A stretch of 64,000 nucleotides of DNA from an uncultured Flavobacteriaceae bacterium. GTDB lineage: Bacteria; Bacteroidota; Bacteroidia; Flavobacteriales; Flavobacteriaceae. The position numbers were made by a program, and so were the translations under genes. The DNA lies in the NCBI GenBank assembly GCA_905181615.1, contig CAJIYH010000006.1, positions 1 through 64,000 of the forward strand, read 5' to 3'. Under the pieces are notes generated by a model. It was not told where the DNA came from, made no database searches, and saw nothing but the letters and a program-made list of their open reading frames with translations. Shown here one piece after another: positions 50,246 through 60,721 of this stretch. The first letter of the stretch is position 1, and every line of letters starts with the position of its first letter.

Positions 50246-51799
50246 TTAACTTTCCAAAGTCTTAATAGCATTTATATATTTCTTAAGTTCTTTTTTCACA
50301 ACTGGGAACAAGAAGAATAAACCAATCATATTAGGGAATACCATTGCGAAAATCATTGCATCAGAGAATGCCCAAATTGAATTCATACTTGCAGAAGCTC
50401 CTATGATTACAAAAACTAAAAATAATAATTTGTAAGTTAAGTCTGCAACTTTTCCTCTTCCAAACAAGTATTTCCAAGACTGAAGTCCGTAATAAGACCA
50501 AGAAATCATCGTAGATACTGCAAAAAGAACAACGGCTATCGTTAAAAATATATTTGAATAAGGGATGTACTCACCGAATGCCATTGAAGTAATTCCAGCT
50601 CCTTCATAAGAAATACCATCAATCATAACAGCCCCTTCTCCTCCGTATTGAAAAGCACCTCCAAAATTAAAGATAATAATTACTAAAGCAGTCATTGTAC
50701 AAATCACTACGGTATCAATAAACGGCTCCAACAAAGCAACCAATCCTTCTGAGGCTGAATATTTTGTTTTTACTGCGGAATGAGCAATAGAAGCTGAACC
50801 AGCCCCTGCTTCGTTAGAGAAAGCAGCTCTTTTAAAACCTACCAATAAAACACCTATAACACCTCCAACTCCAATTGCTTTAGGGTTAAAAGCTTCTGAT
50901 ACAATCAAGGAAAATGCGTCATCAATTAACAAAAAGTTACTTAGTATTATGTAAAGACATGCTATTATATACATTACAGCCATAAAAGGAACAACTTTCT
51001 CAGTTACCTGAGCAATCCTTTTAATTCCTCCAATAATGATGATACCAACTAAAAAAGCTAAAATTATACCAATCCAAAAACCAGCGGCAGTACTTTCTAA
51101 GCTCATTAAATCTTTCAAAACAATTGTAGCTTGATTCGATTGTGCAGCATTACCACCTCCGAAAGATCCTCCAATACAGAATATTGCGAAAAAAACTGCG
51201 GCAACTTTACCAAGATTTGTAAAACCTCTTTCTTTAAGTCCTTTGCTTATATAGTACATTGGACCACCATAAATGGTTCCATCTTCTCCTACATCTCTAT
51301 ATTGGACTCCAAGGGTACATTCAACAAATTTTGAAGACATTCCTAACAACCCACAAATAACCATCCAAAAAGTAGCGCCTGGACCTCCGAGTGCAATAGC
51401 TAATGCAACACCAGCAATGTTACCGTTACCAACCGTACCAGAAACAGCAGTTGCAAGTGCTTGAAAATGTGTTACCTCTCCTTCTTTACTCTCCCCACTA
51501 TCACTTTTATCTAGTTCATCATATTTTCCGCGAACAACATTTATAGCTGTTGGAAATCTTCTAATGTTTACAAAACCAAAATAGATAGTGAAAAACAAAG
51601 CACTAGCTACTAAAAGGATCAGAACAAATGGAACCCCTAAAATTTCAAAAAACACGATTTCCGAAACTTTATCTGAAAAAGGCTTAAATGCCTGATCTAT
51701 TCGTTGGTCTAAGCCTTGCTTTTGGGCAAAGGTAGATGGAATCGAAAGGACCGATAATAGAAAAAATAGGAACTTGGATTTATTTGCAATAAATTTCAT
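50246..51799 (-). CDS. Sodium:alanine symporter (AGCS family)
   Basis: ALATAVSGTVGNGNIAGVALAIALGGPGATFWMVICGLLGMSSKFVECTLGVQYRD; KRAAFSNEAGAGSASIAHSAVKT. Confidence 0.93.
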   Translation of the reverse strand: MKFIANKSKFLFFLLSVLSIPSTFAQKQGLDQRIDQAFKPFSDKVSEIVFFEILGVPFVLILLVASALFFTIYFGFVNIRRFPTAINVVRGKYDELDKSDSGESKEGEVTHFQALATAVSGTVGNGNIAGVALAIALGGPGATFWMVICGLLGMSSKFVECTLGVQYRDVGEDGTIYGGPMYYISKGLKERGFTNLGKVAAVFFAIFCIGGSFGGGNAAQSNQATIVLKDLMSLESTAAGFWIGIILAFLVGIIIIGGIKRIAQVTEKVVPFMAVMYIIACLYIILSNFLLIDDAFSLIVSEAFNPKAIGVGGVIGVLLVGFKRAAFSNEAGAGSASIAHSAVKTKYSASEGLVALLEPFIDTVVICTMTALVIIIFNFGGAFQYGGEGAVMIDGISYEGAGITSMAFGEYIPYSNIFLTIAVVLFAVSTMISWSYYGLQSWKYLFGRGKVADLTYKLLFLVFVIIGASASMNSIWAFSDAMIFAMVFPNMIGLFFLFPVVKKELKKYINAIKTLES

Positions 51800-51876
51800 A
51801 TAAAATTTGTCTAAATTAGTAGATGACCAATATGCAAAAATTAGTCTAGAAATCAAATTTTAATACCAAGTCATTT

Positions 51877-52101
51877 CTACAAATCAAATACAGAAGTACG
51901 TTTAGTGTAGACCATATCTTTCAGTTTCATCCAGAAAGCTAAGGTCAAATAGAGACCAAAAAAACCGCCAAAAGTTGCAAAAGATGCATAAATAAAAAAT
52001 AGGCGGACATTTTTAACTTTCATTCCCAAAGCATCTGCAAAGCGACTACTCACCTCAAAACCGTATTTTTCAAACCAATGTCTTATTTTATTCATGCTCA
52101 T
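51877..52101 (-). CDS. PspC-domain family small membrane protein
   Basis: EVSSRFADALGMKVKNVRLFFIYASFATFGGFFGLYLTLAFWMKLKDM. Confidence 0.7.
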   Translation of the reverse strand: MSMNKIRHWFEKYGFEVSSRFADALGMKVKNVRLFFIYASFATFGGFFGLYLTLAFWMKLKDMVYTKRTSVFDL

Positions 52102-52356
52102 TTATTTGGTCTTAAAATAGAATATCCAATGCTGCAATTTAAGCATTTTTTTAAATCACAGTAATTCGTTTTTAACTCAATTAAACTTTGTGAATCTAAG
52201 GCCCTGCATGTTTATTATGAATACATTAGTTTACAACCTGCAAGTCTACTCCTTGGGTTGTCTTTAGATTTGTTTGAAGAAACTTTTTTTGCTTCCACAA
52301 AAAGTGTAAAAAATCTTCTTTCATAAGCTTTGGGCAATGAAAATATTTTAAAAAAA

Positions 52357-52668
52357 CTACGCTACTATATCCCCTGTCCAGGCTAATATTCCTCCTTTTA
52401 AATTATATGTTGACGCTATACCCAATTGACTTAACAACTGGCAAGCTTGACCACTACGAGCTCCTGAACGACAATAAACAAAATATGATTTACTTTTATC
52501 TAAAGCCTGAACCGCTTCCATAAATTCAGGAGGTTGTTTTATATCAATTAAATGCGCACCCGCAATATATCCCGACTCAAATTCCTCTTCTGTTCTAACA
52601 TCTAAGATGACAGCATTCGTTTTTTCTGCTTGTAAGGAAACCCATTCCTTTTGATCTAAATCATTCAT
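52357..52668 (-). CDS. Rhodanese-like domain protein
   Basis: VILDVRTEEEFESGYIAGAHLIDI...YFVYCRSGARSGQACQLL. Confidence 0.92.
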   Translation of the reverse strand: MNDLDQKEWVSLQAEKTNAVILDVRTEEEFESGYIAGAHLIDIKQPPEFMEAVQALDKSKSYFVYCRSGARSGQACQLLSQLGIASTYNLKGGILAWTGDIVA

Positions 52669-52793
52669 AGTACTTAATTTTAATCAAATGTATATCGATT
52701 TCATGGAGCTACAAAATATTACTTTCATTACCTGATTTGGAAATATAAAAAATAGTATTATATTTGTACATACAAATGTTGTTTATACAATAT

Positions 52794-53228
52794 ATGAGCG
52801 AGCAAATAACACGCAATACAGTAATTAGTATTCTGATCAGTGGATACCAAGTCAACGACGAATTATCTGCGCTGTTCAAGGTCTATGGAATTTCATTACC
52901 TCAGTTCAATGTGCTTAGAATTTTAAGGGGTCAAAATGGAACTGCTGCAAATTTATCAACCATACAAGAACGTATGATTCATAAAATGAGTAACACCACG
53001 CGCTTGATTGATAAGTTAATTGTTAAAGGCTATGTAAATCGATTTGTTTGTAAAAAAAACAGACGCAAGATTGAGCTTTTCATAACCGATCAAGGACTAA
53101 AGTTACTCAAATCATTAGACCATACTATAGACGATAAAGAAAAGGAATTACTCAAAAATCTAAACATAAAAGAAAAAGAAGAATTGATGCGAATTCTCTC
53201 TAAAATTAAAACAAAAAAAAGTCAATAA
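52794..53228 (+). CDS. MarR family transcriptional regulator
   Basis: LPQFNVLRILRGQNGTAANLSTIQERMIHKMSNTTRLIDKLIVKGYVNRFVCKKNRRKIELFITDQGLKLL wHTH. Confidence 0.9.
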   Translation: MSEQITRNTVISILISGYQVNDELSALFKVYGISLPQFNVLRILRGQNGTAANLSTIQERMIHKMSNTTRLIDKLIVKGYVNRFVCKKNRRKIELFITDQGLKLLKSLDHTIDDKEKELLKNLNIKEKEELMRILSKIKTKKSQ

Positions 53229-53283
53229 CTTAATTATAACTCTTATGAAAAAAAACAATTCAATTATCTTAAAATCAAGTACC

Positions 53284-53907
53284 ATGAAAATCAACAAAAT
53301 TTTATTTGCATTATTCTTAACAACAGCTATAATAAGCTGTGGCTCAACAGAAGGTAAAAAAACAGAAGTTAAAGAAGTTGTTGCAAAAAGCTCAGAACTG
53401 GCTCAACAGAAAGCTGACATTAATATAACAGAAAGCTCAATTCACTGGTTGGCTAAAAAAGTAACTGGACAGCACGAAGGAAACATCAATTTGGTTTCTG
53501 GAAGTTTAATGATGAACGATGGAATCTTAACTGGTGGATCTTTTGTTGTTGACATGACTTCTTTGAACACCACAGACCTCCAAGGAAATTCTAAACAAAA
53601 GCTAGAAGGGCATTTAAAGTCAAACGATTTTTTTGGTGTAGCAACTTACCCTCAAGCGAAACTTGTATTTACTTCTGTTGAAAGTAAAGGGTCTGGCTTG
53701 TATACGGTAACTGGTGATTTTACAATCAAAGGAAAAACTAACCCTGCAACTTTTGATCTTCAAATGAGCGGAGGTTCTGCTACTGCAAAAGTAGTTATAG
53801 ACCGATCGAAATACGACATTCGTTATGGATCAAAATCATTTTTTGATGATCTTGGAGATAAAGTTATCTATGATAATTTTGACCTTGATGTAACTTTAAA
53901 ACTATAA
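53284..53907 (+). CDS. YceI family protein (lipoprotein)
   Basis: Lipobox IISCGST; INLVSGSLMMNDGILTGGSFVVDMTSLNTTDLQGNSKQKLEGHLKSNDFFGVATYPQAKLVFTSV. Confidence 0.92.
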   Translation: MKINKILFALFLTTAIISCGSTEGKKTEVKEVVAKSSELAQQKADINITESSIHWLAKKVTGQHEGNINLVSGSLMMNDGILTGGSFVVDMTSLNTTDLQGNSKQKLEGHLKSNDFFGVATYPQAKLVFTSVESKGSGLYTVTGDFTIKGKTNPATFDLQMSGGSATAKVVIDRSKYDIRYGSKSFFDDLGDKVIYDNFDLDVTLKL

Positions 53908-53912
53908 ATCAT

Positions 53913-53996
53913 ATGAAAGCTGAACGACCAAAATGTGGCTGTGGAAACACACAAAATCCTGAAGGTTTTTGTGATGGATCACACCTAAACAAATAA
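53913..53996 (+). CDS. 27-aa CDGSH-type iron-sulfur mini protein (not in ORF track)
   Basis: ATG...TAA: MKAERPKCGCGNTQNPEGFCDGSHLNK; C-x-C...P-x-x-x-C-D-G-S-H. Confidence 0.7.
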   Translation: MKAERPKCGCGNTQNPEGFCDGSHLNK

Positions 53997-54009
53997 TTTG
54001 TGTTTCTTT

Positions 54010-54042
54010 TTTGGAATAAAAATATTTTTTCAACTATATTTG
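54010..54042 (+). promoter_or_regulatory. Candidate Bacteroidetes-type promoter for the trp operon
   Basis: TTTG (54010-54013), 21-nt spacer, TATATTTG (54035-54042) matching TAnnTTTG. Confidence 0.5.
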
Positions 54043-54047
54043 ACCCA

Positions 54048-54089
54048 ATGAAACGATTAACAAATTTTACAGCTTGGTGGAACGAATAA
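54048..54089 (+). CDS. trpL: trp operon leader peptide
   Basis: MKRLTNFTAWWNE with tandem TGG TGG codons, 80 nt before trpE. Confidence 0.85.
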   Translation: MKRLTNFTAWWNE

Positions 54090-54156
54090 ATTAATTTATT
54101 CGTGATCAACGCTATTTCAATATATCAAAGGCTTGTCATCACGACAAGCCTTTTTT
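54082..54156 (+). promoter_or_regulatory. trp attenuator: pause hairpin, candidate antiterminator and intrinsic terminator
   Basis: ACGAATAAA-TTAA-TTTATTCGT (54082-54103); TCGTGAT (54100-54106) complementary to ATCACGA (54138-54144); terminator GGCTTGTC-ATCAC-GACAAGCC-TTTTTT (54130-54156). Confidence 0.85.
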
Positions 54157-54168
54157 AATTTAAGACCT

Positions 54169-55569
54169 ATGGAAACATTCAAATTACATTCACAGCACAA
54201 AAAAATACTGGCAGATACCCTGACTCCAGTTAGTGCGTATCTAAAGATTAGAGATGTTTTTCCGCACAGCTTACTTCTAGAAAGTAGTGACTACCATGCA
54301 AACAACAAAAACTTTTCCTACATCTGCTGCAACCCTATTGCTTCTATGGAACTTAAAAACAAACACCTCACTATTAAATATCCAGATGGGACGTCCTCAT
54401 CAGAACAACTTACAAGTGGTGCTAATATTCCTGAGCGCATCCATCAATTTTCACAACAATTCAAAAGCGAAGACTATCCTTTTAAATTCATAAGCAACGG
54501 TATTTTTGGTTACATCGCTCATGATGCAGTTGAGCATTTCGAAAACTTAGAACTGAACCAGAAAAAAGAAGGACTCGATATTCCAGAAATATTTTATGCG
54601 GTATATCAAAACATCATTGCAATCAGCTTATTCAACCACGAAGCACATTTATTTTCTCATGTCTTCGATGGGGAGCATAATGTTGAAGACATCGAACAAT
54701 TACTTCAAGCTAAAAACAGCACCCGTTTTGCTTTCGAAAAAGTTGGCGAAAAAACATCCAACCTTACGGACTCAGATTTCATTGATTTTGTAAATAAAGG
54801 CAAGCAGCATTGTTACCGTGGTGATGTTTTTCAACTGGTACTTTCCCGAAGATTTTCACAGAAGTTCAAAGGGGATGAATTTAATGTTTACAGAACCTTA
54901 AGATCCATCAACCCCTCGCCTTACCTCTTCTTTTTTGACTATGGCGACTTTAAGATTTTTGGAAGCTCTCCCGAAGCTCAGATTATTGTAGAAGAGAGCA
55001 AAGCCGAAATACATCCGATTGCCGGAACGTTCAAAAGAACAGGCAACGATGCACAGGACAAACAAGCTGCATTGGAATTGGCAAAAGATCCAAAAGAAAA
55101 TAGCGAACACGTGATGCTGGTCGACTTAGCTCGAAACGATTTAAGTAGAAACGGCTCTAATGTAGTGGTAGAAAAAAATAGAGAAATTCAGTTTTTCTCC
55201 CATGTAATTCATTTGGTATCTAAAGTAACCTGTACCATGAAAAAAGCTGCAAAAACATTTCAGGTAGTTGCCGACACCTTTCCTGCTGGAACTTTGAGCG
55301 GAGCTCCAAAACACAATGCATTAAAGCTAATTGATCGATACGAAAAAACGAAACGTAATTTTTATGGGGGTGCTATCGGGTATATGGATTTTAAAGGAAA
55401 CTTTAATCACGCAATAATCATTCGATCGTTCTTGTCAAAAAATCAAGAATTACATTATCAGGCTGGGGCTGGAATAGTTGCAGACTCGGTTCCCAAAAAC
55501 GAATTACAAGAAGTATATAACAAATTAGGGGCTTTAGACAAAGCCTTAATCTTAGCCGAAGACGTATAA
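54169..55569 (+). CDS. trpE: Anthranilate synthase component I
   Basis: FQLVLSRRFSQKFKGDEFNVYRTLRSINPSPYLFFFDYGDFKIFGSSPEAQIIVE...PIAGTFKRTG; ORF-track start at 54133 lies inside the terminator. Confidence 0.96.
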   Translation: METFKLHSQHKKILADTLTPVSAYLKIRDVFPHSLLLESSDYHANNKNFSYICCNPIASMELKNKHLTIKYPDGTSSSEQLTSGANIPERIHQFSQQFKSEDYPFKFISNGIFGYIAHDAVEHFENLELNQKKEGLDIPEIFYAVYQNIIAISLFNHEAHLFSHVFDGEHNVEDIEQLLQAKNSTRFAFEKVGEKTSNLTDSDFIDFVNKGKQHCYRGDVFQLVLSRRFSQKFKGDEFNVYRTLRSINPSPYLFFFDYGDFKIFGSSPEAQIIVEESKAEIHPIAGTFKRTGNDAQDKQAALELAKDPKENSEHVMLVDLARNDLSRNGSNVVVEKNREIQFFSHVIHLVSKVTCTMKKAAKTFQVVADTFPAGTLSGAPKHNALKLIDRYEKTKRNFYGGAIGYMDFKGNFNHAIIIRSFLSKNQELHYQAGAGIVADSVPKNELQEVYNKLGALDKALILAEDV

Positions 55570-55570
55570 T

Positions 55571-56134
55571 ATGAAACGAATTTTTCTCATTGATAATTAC
55601 GATTCTTTCACCTATAATTTGGTGCATTATCTAGAAGAGTTGAACTGTGAAGTAATCGTAAAAAGAAACGACCAGTTTGACTTAGACGAACTCGAGGCAT
55701 ACGATTACATCGTGCTTTCTCCAGGCCCAGGTATTCCAAACGAATCTGGATTATTAAAAGCGGCGATTGAACGCTACGCTCCTACCAAAAAAATTCTAGG
55801 CGTTTGTTTGGGACAGCAAGCAATTGCAGAGGTATTTGGCGCTACACTAATCAACTTAGACAAAGTATATCATGGAGTTGCAACTCCCATAAACATTGTT
55901 CAAGAGGATGCACTTTTTAAAGGTCTTCCAAAAACATTCGAAGTTGGTCGTTACCATTCTTGGGTAGTTAAAACCCCACTACCCGATCAGCTTGTTGCCA
56001 CTTCCTTTGACAACGAGGGTCAGTTAATGTCTTTGCGGCATAAAGAGTATAATGTATGTGCGGTTCAATACCATCCGGAGTCTGTACTTACACCCGATGG
56101 GAAAAAAATAATCGAAAACTGGATTAATTCATAG
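55571..56134 (+). CDS. trpG: Anthranilate synthase component II (glutamine amidotransferase)
   Basis: FLIDNYDSFTYNLVHYLEEL; ILGVCLGQQAIAEVFGA; VQYHPESVLT. Confidence 0.96.
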   Translation: MKRIFLIDNYDSFTYNLVHYLEELNCEVIVKRNDQFDLDELEAYDYIVLSPGPGIPNESGLLKAAIERYAPTKKILGVCLGQQAIAEVFGATLINLDKVYHGVATPINIVQEDALFKGLPKTFEVGRYHSWVVKTPLPDQLVATSFDNEGQLMSLRHKEYNVCAVQYHPESVLTPDGKKIIENWINS

Positions 56135-56137
56135 GCT

Positions 56138-57130
56138 ATGAAAAAGATACTCAACCGTTTAATTCGTCACGAGCAACTTTCTAAAGAAGAGGCGCGCAAA
56201 ATGCTTATTAATATCGCTGACGATAAGTACAACAGCTGTCAAATTGCATCGTTCCTTACAGTATTCATGATGCGCAGTATTAGCTTAGATGAGCTAGAAG
56301 GATTCAGAGCAGCCTTGTTAGAACTTTGCCTCGCGGTTGACCTCAGCGAATTCGAAACCATTGACTTGTGTGGAACTGGAGGAGACGAAAAAGACACCTT
56401 CAATATCTCTACACTTTCCTCTTTTATAACCGCTGGAGCAGGGGTGAAAGTTGCCAAGCATGGAAACTACGGTGTTTCTTCGGGCTGTGGTTCTAGTAAT
56501 GTATTGGAACATTTAGGGATTCGTTTTTCTAACGAAGAAGATTTTTTAAAACGCTGCATTGATCAGGCTGGGATTTGCGTTTTACATGCCCCACTGTTTC
56601 ACCCAGCAATGAAAAACGTTGCACCTGTGCGCAAAGATCTGGGTGTTAAAACATTTTTTAACATGCTCGGGCCTTTGGTTAATCCGGCGTTTCCGAAAAA
56701 CCAATTGACGGGTGTTTTTAATTTAGAATTGGCTCGTTTGTACCACTATCTTTTTCAAAAAACAGAACAAAACGTTACCGTTTTATACGACCTAAAAGGG
56801 TACGACGAAATATCCTTAACAGGAACAACCAAAGCATTGAGTAGAAACAGCGAACGGGTTCTTACTCCTGCAGATTTTGGAGTAAAACAACTCCAAGCTA
56901 CTCAGATTTCTGGTGGATCAAGTCTGGCTTCTTCTGCAGAAATTTTTATGAATATAATTCAAAACAAAGGAACCGAAGCACAACAAAATGTAGTTTGTGC
57001 AAATGCCGGAATGGCACTTGCAACTGCTTTAAACTTAAGTCCAATCGAAGGCTTCGAGAAAGCAAAAGAATCCCTTCTTAGCGGCAAGGCTTTTATTGCT
57101 TTATCAACACTTCAAAATCTGAGCAAGTAA
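56138..57130 (+). CDS. trpD: Anthranilate phosphoribosyltransferase
   Basis: DLCGTGGDEKDTFNISTLSSFITAGAGVKVAKHGNYGVSSGCGSSNVLEHLG. Confidence 0.96.
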   Translation: MKKILNRLIRHEQLSKEEARKMLINIADDKYNSCQIASFLTVFMMRSISLDELEGFRAALLELCLAVDLSEFETIDLCGTGGDEKDTFNISTLSSFITAGAGVKVAKHGNYGVSSGCGSSNVLEHLGIRFSNEEDFLKRCIDQAGICVLHAPLFHPAMKNVAPVRKDLGVKTFFNMLGPLVNPAFPKNQLTGVFNLELARLYHYLFQKTEQNVTVLYDLKGYDEISLTGTTKALSRNSERVLTPADFGVKQLQATQISGGSSLASSAEIFMNIIQNKGTEAQQNVVCANAGMALATALNLSPIEGFEKAKESLLSGKAFIALSTLQNLSK

Positions 57131-57921
57131 TGACTATTTTAGATAAAATAATCGCAGACAAAAAAATTGAAGTTGCTTTACGCAAACAACTGTTTCCATT
57201 TAAATACTGGGAAGCCTCTCCTGTATTCGAAAGAACCACAAACTCCTTAGCTAAAGAACTCCGAGCGAGTAAATCGGGGATTATTGCAGAACACAAAAGA
57301 CGCTCTCCATCCAAGCAAAACATCAACAGCTCCCTTTCGGTAATCGATGTGGCAAAAGGATATGAAGACGCAGGCGTATGCGGCATGTCCGTTTTGACCG
57401 ATGGTAAGTATTTTGGTGGATCGCTAGAAGATTTAAACGTTGCTCGAGCAGTAACCAATTTTCCATTGCTCAGAAAAGATTTTATAATAAACGAATATCA
57501 ACTCATCGAAGCCAAAGCTCACGGTGCAGATGTCATTCTTCTGATCGCCTCCGTATTGACTCGCGAAGAAATAAAAAAGCTGTCAACTTTTGCTCAAAGT
57601 TTGGGACTCGAAGTTTTACTAGAAGTACATAACCGAGAAGAATTAGAAAAATCAATCATGCCTTCTTTGGATATTTTTGGAGTGAACAACCGCAACCTTA
57701 AAACATTTGAAGTAGACCTCAATACCAGCCGAACCTTAGTCGAAAAGATACCTACCGATTTCGTCAAAATATCAGAAAGCGGTATCAGCGATTCAGCTGC
57801 CATTTTAGATCTAAAAACCTATGGTTTTGAAGGGTTTTTGGTTGGCGAAAATTTCATGAAAACAAACAACCCGGGTGCAAGCGCTGCTGCATTCATTAAA
57901 GAAATTGAAGATGAAGCTTAA
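57130..57921 (+). CDS. trpC: Indole-3-glycerol phosphate synthase
   Basis: GIIAEHKRRSPSKQNI...FLVGENFMKTNNPG; overlaps trpD stop. Confidence 0.95.
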   Translation: MTILDKIIADKKIEVALRKQLFPFKYWEASPVFERTTNSLAKELRASKSGIIAEHKRRSPSKQNINSSLSVIDVAKGYEDAGVCGMSVLTDGKYFGGSLEDLNVARAVTNFPLLRKDFIINEYQLIEAKAHGADVILLIASVLTREEIKKLSTFAQSLGLEVLLEVHNREELEKSIMPSLDIFGVNNRNLKTFEVDLNTSRTLVEKIPTDFVKISESGISDSAAILDLKTYGFEGFLVGENFMKTNNPGASAAAFIKEIEDEA

Positions 57922-58528
57922 GGTTTGCGGCATGAGAACACCCGAAAACATCGAAGCTCTTGCAGCTTTGAATCCCGATTATATGGGCTTTATTTTTTGG
58001 GCGTCCTCTTCCCGTTTTGTAAATAAAATCACCCCTTTGTTGCCAAACAAAATAAAGAAAACTGGAGTTTTTGTTGATGCTACAATCGATTATATCGAAA
58101 CTATAATCAAAGAGCACAAACTACAGGCGGTGCAATTACATGGAAAAGAAGCTCCCGAATTTTGTGCTTACATCAAAACCTTAGACGTTGAAGTAATCAA
58201 AGCATTCAGCATGAAAGAGGCATTTGATTTTAAATCTTTAGAACCTTACGAAATTGCTTGTGACTTTTATTTATTCGACACCAAAGGAGAACTGCCGGGA
58301 GGAAATGGATATGGATTTGATTGGAGTATTTTAAAAAACTACCCCTCGGTAAAACCATTCTTTTTGAGCGGTGGAATTGGCAAAGAAGAAGTGTCCCAAA
58401 TTTTAGAATTAAGAAATACAGATTTACCCCTTTATGCAATTGATGTAAATAGTAAATTCGAAAGCGCACCTGGAGTAAAAAAAATAGATGAATTAGAACA
58501 ATTTAAAAATGAATTGTATGAACTATAA
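57911..58528 (+). CDS. trpF: Phosphoribosylanthranilate isomerase (start at 57911)
   Basis: [48 protein letters not shown]. Confidence 0.94.
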   Translation: MKLKVCGMRTPENIEALAALNPDYMGFIFWASSSRFVNKITPLLPNKIKKTGVFVDATIDYIETIIKEHKLQAVQLHGKEAPEFCAYIKTLDVEVIKAFSMKEAFDFKSLEPYEIACDFYLFDTKGELPGGNGYGFDWSILKNYPSVKPFFLSGGIGKEEVSQILELRNTDLPLYAIDVNSKFESAPGVKKIDELEQFKNELYEL

Positions 58529-59699
58529 TGTAGATGAAAAAGGATATTACGGTGATTTTGGAGGAGCATTCATCCCCGAGATGTTATATCCTAATGTCGC
58601 TGAGCTTAAAGAAAATTACCTTAAAATAACGGCAGAACCTGAGTTCAAAAAAGAATTCGATGCCTTACTTAAAAATTATGTAGGAAGACCTACGCCCCTT
58701 TATTTCGCAAAACGCTTATCCAAAAAATACAACACCAAAATTTATCTCAAACGAGAAGATTTATGTCATACTGGAGCGCATAAAGTAAACAACACCATCG
58801 GTCAAATTCTATTGGCAAAACGCCTGGGTAAAAACCGAGTAATTGCCGAAACTGGAGCTGGACAACACGGTGTTGCAACTGCAACGGTTTGTGCTTTAAT
58901 GGGAATTGAGTGTATCGTATATATGGGAGCATTAGACATCAAGCGTCAAGCTCCGAATGTTGCTCGAATGAAAATGCTTGGGGCAGAAGTTAGACCTGCT
59001 CTCTCGGGAAGCAAAACCCTAAAAGATGCCACAAACGAGGCCATTCGGGACTGGATTAACAATCCCGTAGACACACACTACATCATTGGATCTGTAGTTG
59101 GACCACACCCCTACCCGGATATGGTTGCTCGTTTTCAATCGGTTATTAGTGAAGAAATAAAAATACAACTCCAAGAATTAGAAGGCCGCGACTATCCCGA
59201 TCATGTAATAGCTTGTGTTGGTGGTGGAAGTAACGCTGCTGGGTTATACTACCATTACCTAAACGACGAACGTGTAAACATCATTGCAGTAGAAGCTGCC
59301 GGAAAGGGAATTGATTCTGGTGAGAGTGCTGCTACTTCAGTTCTTGGAAAAGAAGGAATTATACACGGAAGTAAAACCTTGCTGATGCAAACCCCCGACG
59401 GTCAAATTACAGAACCCTATTCTATTTCGGCAGGACTAGATTACCCAGGCGTTGGACCCATGCATGCCCATTTGTTCAGAACCAAGAGAGCCGAATTTAT
59501 TTCTGTTCCCGACAAAGAAGCCATGGATTGGGGATTAACTCTTTCTCAAATGGAAGGAATTATTCCTGCCATAGAAACTGCCCATGCATTCGCAGCACTA
59601 GATGTCCGTAAATTTGGACCCGATGAAGTGGTGGTATTTAACTGCTCGGGGCGTGGAGACAAAGATTTAGAAACCTACATCGATTATTTTAAGTTGTAA
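58509..59699 (+). CDS. trpB: Tryptophan synthase beta chain
   Basis: [39 protein letters not shown]. Confidence 0.98.
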   Translation: MNCMNYNVDEKGYYGDFGGAFIPEMLYPNVAELKENYLKITAEPEFKKEFDALLKNYVGRPTPLYFAKRLSKKYNTKIYLKREDLCHTGAHKVNNTIGQILLAKRLGKNRVIAETGAGQHGVATATVCALMGIECIVYMGALDIKRQAPNVARMKMLGAEVRPALSGSKTLKDATNEAIRDWINNPVDTHYIIGSVVGPHPYPDMVARFQSVISEEIKIQLQELEGRDYPDHVIACVGGGSNAAGLYYHYLNDERVNIIAVEAAGKGIDSGESAATSVLGKEGIIHGSKTLLMQTPDGQITEPYSISAGLDYPGVGPMHAHLFRTKRAEFISVPDKEAMDWGLTLSQMEGIIPAIETAHAFAALDVRKFGPDEVVVFNCSGRGDKDLETYIDYFKL

Positions 59700-59723
59700 A
59701 AACAACAAGCAAGATTTTAGAAC

Positions 59724-60494
59724 ATGAAACAAAATAGAATAGACCTCAAATTCAAAGAAGACAAAAAACTATTGTCCATCTATTTTTCTGCTGGGTTCCC
59801 GAACCTAGAAGATACCGTACCAATTTTAAAAAACCTTCAAGCCTCGGGCGCAGATATGGTCGAAATTGGACTTCCTTTTTCCGACCCGCTTGCCGATGGA
59901 CCTACCATTCAAGAAAGCTCTACCAAGGCGCTTCAAAACGGAATGACCACTCAAAAACTCTTCGATCAGCTGCAAGGCATTCGCAAGCATATCGACATTC
60001 CTTTGGTGCTTATGGGCTATTTCAATCCGATGATGCAGTACGGAATACAGAAATTCTGTGAGCAGTGCGAAGCGATTGGCATTGATGGACTTATTATTCC
60101 TGACTTGCCCGTAGATGTGTATCACGAAGAATATAAAAACCTCTTCGAAAAACACGGACTCTACAATATGTTTTTGATTACCCCACAAACTTCAGATGAA
60201 CGCATCCGCTACATCGATGATGTTTCGAACGGATTCATTTATATGGTTTCTAGTGCCGCCGTTACAGGAGCGCAAGGCTCTTTTGGAGCAACCCAAGCGG
60301 ACTACTTTAAACGAGTTGCCAATATGAACCTAAAAACAGAAACAGTGGTTGGGTTTGGGATCAGCAATGCCGATACATACCAAGCTGCAACAGCCTATTC
60401 TAGGGGAGCAATTATTGGTTCTGCTTTTATTAAATTCCTTGAAAAAGATGGGGTTGATAACATCAAAGACTTTGTAGCCCAGATTAGGAAATAA
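59724..60494 (+). CDS. trpA: Tryptophan synthase alpha chain
   Basis: YFSAGFPNLEDTVPILKNLQASGADMVEIGLPFSDPLADGPTIQ. Confidence 0.98.
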   Translation: MKQNRIDLKFKEDKKLLSIYFSAGFPNLEDTVPILKNLQASGADMVEIGLPFSDPLADGPTIQESSTKALQNGMTTQKLFDQLQGIRKHIDIPLVLMGYFNPMMQYGIQKFCEQCEAIGIDGLIIPDLPVDVYHEEYKNLFEKHGLYNMFLITPQTSDERIRYIDDVSNGFIYMVSSAAVTGAQGSFGATQADYFKRVANMNLKTETVVGFGISNADTYQAATAYSRGAIIGSAFIKFLEKDGVDNIKDFVAQIRK

Positions 60495-60721
60495 CAACAT
60501 TTTGTCTTTATATATATATTAGTGAAAGCATAACTTCCCTAGCCTTATCAAAATATGGTTCTTCTGTTAAAAAAAATAAATGCTATTGCTAGCCTACTTA
60601 CAAAAAATACTCGTGAATTTTCTATTTGGTTTGTATTTGCTAAATTAGTTGCTTAATCAACGTAACAACTCATACACAAACACGTTGTATCCCAATACAA
60701 AAAAAACTGAAATTAATTATA

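Noticed and set aside
54133-54168. N-terminal extension of TrpE (MSSRQAFFNLRP)
   Set aside because: Translates through the attenuator terminator; the ATG at 54169 is the likely start.
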